64,000 bases of DNA, from NCBI GenBank assembly GCA_964036315.1, contig OZ038509.1:29652968-29716967 (forward strand), read 5' to 3'. This DNA is from Acanthosepion esculentum (taxonomy: Eukaryota; Mollusca; Cephalopoda; Sepiida; Sepiidae). The translations under genes and the position numbers were made by a program. The notes under the pieces were generated by a model. It searched no databases. It saw only the letters and a program-made list of their open reading frames with translations, and was not told the origin of the DNA. Positions 61,349 to 64,000 of the stretch are shown piece after piece; the stretch's first letter is position 1; every line of letters begins with the position of its first letter.

Positions 61349-63951
61349 AAAACCAATAAAATTATTGAAAATCGATATGGTATCGATCAGAAAATATTGA
61401 TTTTGACAATTTCCAACAGTTTCCACAAAGTTTTATTGCAAATATTAAGTTTTACAAAGTTTTGAAAAATATTGAAATTTCAATGCAAAAGTAAGCATTT
61501 CAAGTTAGTTTTTCAACGTTAAACACGGTATTTTGCAAATTGATGTTGCTGTTTGAAAACATTAGAAAACCAATAAAATTATTGAAAATCGATATGGTAT
61601 CGATCAGAAAATATAGATTTTGACAATTTCCCACAGTTTCCACAAAGTTTTATTGCAAATATTAAGTTTTACAAAGTTTTGAAAAATATTGAAATTTCAA
61701 CGCAAAAGTCAGCATTTCAAGCTAGTTTTTCAACGTTAAACACGGTATTTTGAAAATTGATGTTGCTGTTTGAAAACATTAGAAAACCAATAAAATTATT
61801 GAAAATCGATATGGTATCGATCAGAAAATATAGATTTTGACAATTTCCAACAGTTTCCACAAAGTTTTATTGCAAATATTAAGTTTTACAAAGTTTTGAA
61901 AAATATTGAAATTTCAATGCAAAAGTAAGCATCTCAAACTAGTTTTTCAACGTTAAACACGGTATTCTGCAAATTAATGTTGCTGTTTGAAAACATTAGA
62001 AAACCAATAAAATTATTGAAAATCGATATGGTATCGATCAGAAAATATTGATTTTGACAATTTCCAACAGTTTCCACAAAGTTTTATTGCAAATATTATG
62101 TTTTACAAACTTTTGAAAAATATTGAAATTTCAACGCAAAAGTCAGCATTTCAAGCTACTTTTTCAACGTTAAACACGCTATTTTGCAAATTGATATTGC
62201 TGTTTGAAAACATTAGAAAACCAATAAAATTATTGAAAATCGATATGGTATCGATCAGAAAATATTGATTTTGACAATTTCCAACAGTTTCCACAAAGTT
62301 TTATTGCAAATATAAAGTTTTACAAACTTTTGAAAAATATTGAAATTTCAATGCAAAAGTAAGCATTTCAAGCTAGTTTTTCAACGTTAAACACGGTATT
62401 TTGAAAATTGATGTTGCTGTTTGAAAACATTAGAAAACCAATAAAATTATTGAAAATCGATATGGTATCGATCAGAAAATATTGATTTTGACAACTTCCA
62501 ACAGTTTCCACAAAGTTTTATTGCAAATATAAAGTTTTACAAACTTTTGAAAAATATTGAAATTTCAATGCAAAAGTAAGCATTTCAAGCTAGTTTTTCA
62601 ACGTTAAACACGGTATTTTGAAAATTGATGTTGCTGTTTGAAAACATTAGAAAAGCAATAAAATTATTGAAAATCGATATGGTATCAATCAGAAAATATA
62701 GATTTTGACAATTTCCAACAGTTTCCACAAAGTTTTATTGCAAATATTAAGTTTTACAAAGTTTTGAAAAATAATGAAATTTCAATGCAAAAGTAAGCAT
62801 TTCAAGCTAGTTTTTCAACGTTAAACACGGTATTTTGCAAATTGATGTTGCTGTTTGAAAACATTAGAAAACCAATAAAATTATTGAAAATCGATATGGT
62901 ATCGATCAGAAAATATAGATTTTGACAATTTCCCACAGTTTCCACAAAGTTTTATTGCAAATATTAAGTTTTACAAAGTTTTGAAAAATATTGAAATTTC
63001 AACGCAAAAGTCAGCATTTCAAGCTACTTTTTCAACGTTAAACACGCTATTTTGCAAATTGATATTGCTGTTTGAAAACATTAGAAAACCAATAAAATTA
63101 TTGAAAATCGATATGGTATCGATCAGAAAATATTGATTTTGACAATTTCCAACAGTTTCCACAAAGTTTTATTGCAAATATAAAGTTTTACAAACTTTTG
63201 AAAAATATTGAAATTTCAATGCAAAAGTAAGCATTTCAAGCTAGTTTTTCAACGTTAAACACGGTATTTTGCAAATTGATGTTGCTGTTTGAAAACATTA
63301 GAAAACCAATAAAATTATTGAAAATCGATATGGTATCGATCAGAAAATATTGATTTTGACAATTTCCAACAGTTTCCACAAAATTTTATTGCAAATATTA
63401 TGTTTTACAAACTTTTGAAAAATATTGAAATTTCAACGCAAAAGTCAGCATTTCAAGCTACTTTTTCAACGTTAAACACGCTATTTTGCAAATTGATGTT
63501 GCTGTTTGAAAACATTAGAAAACCAATAAAATTATTGAAAATCGATATGGTATCGATCAGAAAATATTGATTTTGACAATTTCCAACAGTTTCCACAAAG
63601 TTTTATTGCAAATATAAAGTTTTACAAACATTTGAAAAATATTGAAATTTCAATGCAAAAGTAAGCATTTCAAGCTAGTTTTTCAACGTTAAACACGGTA
63701 TTTCAAAATTGATGTTGCTGTTTGAAAACATTAGAAAACCAATAAAATTATTGAAAATCGATATGGTATCGATCAGAAAATATTGATTTTGACAATTTCC
63801 AACAGTTTCCACAAAGTTTTATTGCAAATATAAAGTTTTACAAACATTTGAAAAATATTGAAATTTCAATGCAAAAGTAAGCATTTCAAGCTAATTTTTC
63901 AACGTTAAACACGGTATTTTGCAAATTGATGTTGCTGTTTGAAAACATTAG
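61349..63951 (+). repeat. Mosaic right end of the window (12 monomers)
   Basis: The order is no longer that of units A-F until the last three monomers. Notable units are a TTCCCAC unit with C136 and C145 but G160 and G180 (61566), one with CAAACTA (61783), two ending GATATTG (62000, 62868), one with CAACTTCC (62434), an AAAAGC/GTATCAATC unit (62651), and ACAAAATTTT (63302). The last two (GTATTTCAAAATTG at 63519, CTAATTTTT at 63735) match 44427-44859, so another domain IV unit begins here. Confidence 0.78.
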
Positions 63952-64000
63952 AAAACCAATAAAATTATTGAAAATCGATATGGTATCGATCAGAAAATAT
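63952..64000 (+). repeat. Partial satellite monomer at the window edge
   Basis: The first 49 bases of the next monomer, including intact dyads 1 and 2. The array continues past the window. Confidence 0.95.

Larger units (their letters stand above)
1..64000 (+). repeat. 217-bp AT-rich satellite array, 295 complete monomers
   Basis: The whole window is a head-to-tail tandem array. Monomer starts, taken at the AAAAC that follows CATTAG, fall at 1, 218, 435, 652, 863, 1080 and so on to 63952, giving 295 complete units in 63,951 bp. Almost all are 217 bp. Exceptions are 211 bp (6-bp deletion), 215 or 216 bp (small deletions) and 218 bp (one inserted base). All units have the same orientation, and nothing non-satellite interrupts them. 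Stops occur early in all six frames of the unit: forward at 9, 56 and 97, reverse-complement stops at 14, 39 and 85, so there is no coding potential. The likely setting is constitutive heterochromatin, possibly a centromere or pericentromere, but nothing in the sequence proves this. I do not recognise the family. Confidence 0.98.

Noticed and set aside
1..64000. Possible protein-coding genes
   Set aside because: Every monomer has stops in all three forward frames (9, 56, 97) and all three reverse frames (14, 39, 85 in the reference), and 217 is not a multiple of three. Open stretches are short and repeat with the monomer.
1..64000. CRISPR array
   Set aside because: The period is 217 bp with the whole unit conserved. 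There is no short repeat separated by unrelated spacers, and no cas gene.
1..64000. Transposable element or its terminal repeats as the source of the array
   Set aside because: No target-site duplication, terminal repeat, poly-A tail or coding remnant was seen, and all units are the same tandem monomer.
1..64000. Inversions or head-to-head junctions within the array
   Set aside because: All monomer starts read in the same direction; no reverse-oriented unit was found.
1..64000. Assignment to a named satellite family or species
   Set aside because: The monomer does not match any family I know well (alpha satellite, Drosophila 1.688, rodent or plant 180-bp satellites). A database search would be needed, so no name is given.

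Overview
The window is one uninterrupted satellite-DNA array. It holds 295 complete head-to-tail monomers of about 217 bp, all in the same orientation, and ends with 49 bases of a 296th. I found no gene, RNA gene, transposon, simple repeat or unique sequence anywhere in the 64 kb. The sequence is AT-rich: the first monomer has 56 G+C in 217, about 26%. Each monomer carries stop codons in all six frames. Because 217 is not a multiple of three, no reading frame can stay open across monomers. An array this long and this homogeneous points to a eukaryotic nuclear chromosome, in a centromeric, pericentromeric or other heterochromatic block. I do not recognise the family and cannot name the species. 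The A/T-tract phasing is reminiscent of nematode periodic An/Tn clusters, but AT-rich insect satellites are just as possible.

Each monomer has an internal architecture. There are three short dyads: a 14-bp imperfect one near the 5' end, a 17-bp one with 7-bp arms around TGG, and a 14-bp perfect palindrome in the middle. A/T tracts recur about every 10-11 bp through much of the unit. Sequence variants fall into linked classes. Class 1 (reference 1-217) has T136, A145, G160 and G180. Class 2 (reference 863-1079) has C at all four. Many monomers are chimeras of the two.

The order of variant monomers reveals multi-monomer higher-order repeats (HORs), which divide the window into domains. Domain I (1-14741) is a 43-monomer block of 9323 bp followed by a 25-monomer copy of it. 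Nested inside are a 6-monomer duplication (1301 bp) and a 15-monomer duplication (3254 bp). Domain II (14742-32278) starts with 4- and 5-monomer repeats, continues as a 5.6-5.8 kb tandem duplication, and ends in a mosaic rebuilt from pieces of domain I. Domain III (32279-41821) is built on a 9-monomer repeat of 1952 bp. Domain IV (41822-64000) is a series of 17- and 12-monomer units (3688 and 2604 bp) with a mosaic at each side.

The layout fits repeated unequal crossover or conversion between misaligned copies, with very few private mutations since. Both window edges lie inside the array, so its full length and flanks are unknown. Coordinates of monomers and offsets were read by eye from diagnostic variants; percent identities were not computed.
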